Positions 33,687 through 36,366 of a stretch of 36,366 bases of DNA are shown in pieces. How positions within the stretch are numbered: position 1 is the stretch's first letter; every line of letters starts with the position of its first letter. Position numbers and translations under genes: made by a program. The notes under the pieces are model-generated. The model searched no databases and was not told where the DNA came from. It saw only the letters and a list, made by a program, of their open reading frames with translations. Source of the stretch: Prevotellaceae bacterium (GTDB lineage Bacteria > Bacteroidota > Bacteroidia > Bacteroidales > Bacteroidaceae); assembly GCA_028726625.1 (NCBI GenBank), contig JAQYPT010000004.1:1-36366 (forward strand). The letters are read 5' to 3'.

Positions 33687-34910
33687 ATGAGCAAAAGTAC
33701 ACATTTTTTCGGACAGCCGGTATATGGTCAACTTATAAAAGCGCTTGATGGTGATAAAATAGTTGAAATGAGTCGTCGAAACGGCGGCGAACGGTATGTG
33801 AAAAGCTTTGACGGCTTTACCCATCTACTTACGATGCTGTATGCCGTGATCATGCGCTTCGATTCCCTGCGTGAGATAGAGGCTGCAATGACGGCAGAGG
33901 TGCGCAAGCTTCGACACATAGGCATTGACAGGGTTCCTAAGCGCAGCACCCTATCAGACGCTAATGCCAGGAGCTCGGAGAAGTTCTTTGAGGACATGTA
34001 CCATGACCTTTACAAATCCAATAAGGACAAACTTTCTTCGGACAGCCGACGCAATGGTACGGAGAAATGGATAAAACGTCTGAGAATCATCGATTCCACC
34101 ACGATAACCCTGTTCTCCAACGTCATCTTCAAGGGTGTGGGACGGCAACCCAGGACCGGAAAGAAGAAGGGCGGCATCAAGGTGCATTCCGTCATTCATG
34201 CAAACGAGGGAGTCCGTTGTGATGTGAAGTTCACCTCTGCCGCTACCAACGATTCCTTCATGCTCGCCCCCAGCCATTTCAGGCATGACGAGATCGTTGC
34301 CCTGGACCGTGCATATATCAACTACGAGAAGTTCGAGGAACTTACCCGGAGAAACGTCGTCTATGTCACTAAGATGAAGAAAAACCTCAAGTACGAGGTG
34401 TTGGTGGACTGTATGGATATGAACGAGGCTGGGCTGATGGAATATCGTGAACAGGTGGTCGTGTTCAGGAAAGGCAGTATCAACCATATAGCACGTATCA
34501 TCACATATGTGGACATCAAGAGGGGAAAGACACCCAAGTTGGTGTCGTTGCTCACCAACGACTTCGATATGCCCATGGAGACTATCGTAGCCATATACCG
34601 TAGGAGGTAGCAGATCGAGTCCCTCTTCAAGCAGATAAAGCAGAACTTCCCTCTTAGATACTTCTATGGGGAGAGTGCCAACGCCATCAAGATCCAGATA
34701 TGGGTCACACTCATTGCCAACCTATTGCTTTCACTGCTGCAAAGCTCATTGGAAAGGAAGTGGAGCTTCTCAGGGCTGGCAACTATGGTGCGCATTGTAC
34801 TGATGGAATACCTCAACATGAATAATTTCTTCAACATGCCGGATGCAGACATGAAACTCATGCTTGAAGCTGCGGCTGAATCGCCACCCGAAGTAACAGA
34901 AAAAGAATAA
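33687..34910 (+). pseudogene. IS4-family transposase interrupted by an amber codon
   Basis: The frame runs 407 codons but has a TAG at 34608-34610 (codon 308). It begins MSKSTHFFGQPVYGQLIKAL. The DDE residues are visible: the first aspartate in RIIDSTTITLF (about 135), the second in ALDRAYINYEKF (about 206), and the glutamate in QIESLFKQIK (311). The IS4 signature Y-2-R-3-E-6-K reads YRRR, amber, QIESLFKQIK. The stop replaces the tryptophan usual at that place, one base away from TGG. The first product of 307 residues lacks the catalytic glutamate and must be inactive unless the stop is read through. Confidence 0.85.
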
Positions 34911-34997
34911 GGGGGCTTGTCAACAAAATGATACCATACCAATTCTTATGTATCAAGGAGTTAGAATGGAGATTTTTATGTTTAGCAAACAGTAATA

Positions 34998-35006
34998 ATA
35001 TTTTTA
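34998..35006. repeat. Target-site duplication, right copy
   Basis: ATATTTTTA directly follows the right inverted repeat and matches 33569-33577 exactly. Confidence 0.85.
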
Positions 35007-35248
35007 AAAATGGCTTTTTAAAACATACTAAAATGATTTTTAACGACCTTAAAATCTTATAATATCGTTGTTAGTTTTCCATTGAAAAAGACTATCTTGT
35101 GCATCACAAAGCAAGCGTTCTTTGGAGTAATGCAGAACAAAGAAAGGGAAAGAAACTCGCTCGTTTCCAAATCGTAACCCTTTCATCCTTTATTCTTTCT
35201 TATTTAACTGATTATCTGAAAGATACAAATTTCTTGAATCTTTTCCTC

Positions 35249-35480
35249 GCAAAGGTAGCGTAGCCTCCATTCCTGCGAAAGTACTGCCAAGGCTATTTTG
35301 GGGAAATTTTGTACAAACCCTCCACAATTTCTCCTACGGACAAGTTGGGTTTCCGTCCAAAATCTCCCGAAAATTCCTTGCGCATCCATTCCGTCCACGC
35401 TGATACCATGCACATAAAATTCAATCCCGGCCAGCTATCACTGTTAAGCAGTGGAAAACTAAAGGGAAAAGTATCACATC
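35249..35480 (+). ncRNA. Structured leader element, copy C (3' half only)
   Basis: Only the second half of the element is present, from GCAAAGGTAGC to AACTAAAGGGAAAAGTATCA. The long helix is 35295-35311 with 35358-35374 (15 of 17 paired) and the final hairpin CACTG/CAGTG is 35439-35453. Both differ in sequence from copies A and B but pair as well. The 5' half with the CTTGTGGAGC pairing is missing; the 240 bases between the IS and this copy show no gene. Confidence 0.6.
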
Positions 35481-35495
35481 ATTAAAACTTAAAAC

Positions 35496-35831
35496 ATGGT
35501 AACAATTCAAATTCCTGCCAGTGTCGATACAGCGATGTCGATGATTGGCTATGAACCGAAGACCACCTTTTGGATGGACTTTTCGATTGCAGACAAGTTT
35601 GGTATCGAGGCTATCGTTGATACTTTCAATCATGCTTTCAAGAAGTGGCACACCGACCACATCTACCTCACCGAGCTTGTGATGGTGCTCAACCACAAGA
35701 TTTGGCAGTGGTATGAGAAGAACGACACTATCGCAAGGGTGTACGACAAGCTTTGGCGCAAAGCTGATGAGTGGGCGCAGGAGAATCTGCACGGTAAGGA
35801 GTTGCAATACTTCTACGAGGTAACAGACTAA
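35496..35831 (+). CDS. Small hypothetical protein, module C
   Basis: A 111-residue soluble protein starting MVTIQIPASVDTAMSMIGYE. It is mostly helical (FGIEAIVDTFNHAFKKWHTD, ELVMVLNHKIWQWYEKND, KLWRKADEWAQENLHGKELQ), rich in tryptophan and charged residues. It is the first gene after leader C, and the start codon lies 15 bases after the leader's conserved end. This type of gene is familiar from Bacteroidales conjugative elements, but no function is assigned. Confidence 0.7.
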   Translation: MVTIQIPASVDTAMSMIGYEPKTTFWMDFSIADKFGIEAIVDTFNHAFKKWHTDHIYLTELVMVLNHKIWQWYEKNDTIARVYDKLWRKADEWAQENLHGKELQYFYEVTD

Positions 35832-35840
35832 CAAGGAAAC

Positions 35841-35861
35841 GGAGGGACTAACCATCCCTCT
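35841..35861 (+). promoter_or_regulatory. CTAACCA-loop hairpin 3
   Basis: GGAGGG pairs with CCCTCT (one G-T pair) around the loop ACTAACCAT, 15 bases before the start at 35877. Confidence 0.7.
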
Positions 35862-35876
35862 ACAAAATAACTTCCA

Positions 35877-36059
35877 ATGAAAGATTTTATGTTATTAACT
35901 TGTTTCGTTGTAAACAGTATAAACTTAATTGTTGCGAATCAGTTATCCGACTTGATGAAATGCGCTTTCTTTCTGCTGTTTATTGTTTCTGGATTTTTGT
36001 GGCTGTTTTACTCAAAGAGTGGTCAATCATTATTAAACTATTTGAACAACTATGAATAA
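35877..36059 (+). CDS. Small membrane protein, module C
   Basis: A 60-residue protein with two hydrophobic helices (MLLTCFVVNSINLIVA and CAFFLLFIVSGFLWLFY) and a short polar end (SGQSLLNYLNNYE). It should sit in the inner membrane. No family is recognised. The CTAACCA hairpin precedes it, and its end overlaps the start of the next gene by eight bases, so the two are coupled. Confidence 0.6.
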   Translation: MKDFMLLTCFVVNSINLIVANQLSDLMKCAFFLLFIVSGFLWLFYSKSGQSLLNYLNNYE

Positions 36060-36249
36060 AGAATATTTATCAGCTCATTGTCCTTATTGTGGTAGTCGCA
36101 TCTATCGTAATAGTCATGGCTATCAATGTGAACATTGTAATTTTCATGTAAAAAATTATATTTGTAATCGACATTTTAATAAAGAAGAAATGGAAAAAGT
36201 ACTAATGGGAGAAGAAATAAGGTTAATCCGACTAAACAATAGAAACTAA
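36052..36249 (+). CDS. Small zinc-ribbon protein, module C
   Basis: A 65-residue protein beginning MNKEYLSAHCPYCGSRIYRN, with a second metal pair in GYQCEHCNFHVKNYIC. The CxxC...CxxC arrangement makes a zinc ribbon resembling those at the ends of topoisomerases and in small mobile-element proteins. A charged C-terminal helix follows (KEEMEKVLMGEEIRLIR). It is the intact counterpart in type of the amber-broken gene at 22079. Nucleic-acid binding is likely but not shown. Confidence 0.7.
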   Translation: MNKEYLSAHCPYCGSRIYRNSHGYQCEHCNFHVKNYICNRHFNKEEMEKVLMGEEIRLIRLNNRN

Positions 36250-36354
36250 AGTCATGTAGTCCAAATAAACTAATTATAAAATAACATTCAAACCAAAATC
36301 CCTATCAAATTCAAATCAACACATTTATCATAATTTTAAAAAAAACCAAATTAC

Positions 36355-36366
36355 ATGAAAATTACA
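36355..36366 (+). CDS. Start of a gene cut by the window end
   Basis: ATGAAAATTACA encodes MKIT at the last bases. An AT-rich 100-base gap and an A-run precede it, as before other genes of this module. Nothing more can be said. Confidence 0.3.

Larger units (their letters stand above)
33578..34997 (+). mobile_element. IS4-family insertion sequence, 1420 bp
   Basis: The ends are TATTACTGTCCGCTAAAC (33578-33595) and, read inward from the right, TATTACTGTTTGCTAAAC (34980-34997). This is an 18-bp inverted repeat with two mismatches. A perfect 9-bp duplication ATATTTTTA flanks both ends, as expected for IS4-type transposition, and shows a single clean insertion. The single transposase gene is interrupted by an amber codon, so this copy probably cannot move by itself. 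A promoter box TACCTTTG (33655-33662) lies just before the gene. Confidence 0.9.

Noticed and set aside
33728..34630. Several minus-strand frames across the IS
   Set aside because: They are shadows of the transposase frame.
1..36366. CRISPR arrays, reverse transcriptase, integrase or relaxase genes
   Set aside because: I looked for evenly spaced repeats and for the usual protein motifs and saw none in the window.

Overview
The window looks like chromosomal DNA of a Bacteroidota bacterium, most likely a Prevotella-like member of the Bacteroidales. The reasons are Bacteroidota-type promoters (TTTG or TTG, 19-21 bases, TAnnTTTG) in front of many genes, an HU-like protein next to a smalltalk micro-peptide, a HmuY/TonB-receptor pair, a fimbrillin-like lipoprotein, type IX secretion tails and RHS proteins of the Bacteroidota kind.

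The left two thirds (1-20400) is a moderately GC-rich chromosomal backbone. In order it holds: a CT microsatellite and a short peptide gene ahead of a fimbrillin-like lipoprotein, whose C-terminus reads like the variable region of a diversity-generating retroelement; HU plus smalltalk; a PAP2 phosphatase and TrmO; tatA-tatC on the minus strand; an uncharacterised three-gene operon ending in a DUF6941-type gene; prfC, rfbD and a DUF4924 gene packed as a minus-strand operon, with a LysE-type exporter upstream; a ROK glucokinase; a secreted beta-rich protein; and a haem-uptake-like operon of two paralogous lipoproteins, a TonB receptor and HmuY. A tRNA-Ser(UGA) gene at 20389-20473 closes this part.

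The right third is accessory DNA. Three modules (A 20775-22525, B 22570-24732, C about 35249-36366) each consist of a long non-coding leader followed by very small genes of the kind found in Bacteroidales integrative elements. The leaders are diverged copies of one another and keep base-paired helices while the bases change. Four of the small genes also have a hairpin with the same nine-base loop (RCTAACCAY) 11-18 bases before the start codon, on stems of different sequence. Module A is decaying: one frameshifted gene and one with an in-frame amber codon.

Between modules B and C lies a strikingly AT-rich minus-strand operon: a secreted protein with a type IX secretion tail, a large RHS-like partner, an RHS-core protein with a variable C-terminal tip, and a small membrane protein as probable immunity gene. 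Just past the immunity gene is a 69-base remnant homologous to the 3' end of the toxin gene, the footprint of an exchanged toxin/immunity cassette. An IS4-type element with 18-bp inverted repeats, a perfect 9-bp target duplication and an amber-inactivated transposase lies at 33578-34997.

The strongest candidates for something undescribed are the covarying leader RNA, the CTAACCA-loop hairpin family, and the RHS cassette with its orphan tail. All assignments come from reading the sequence, without database searches.
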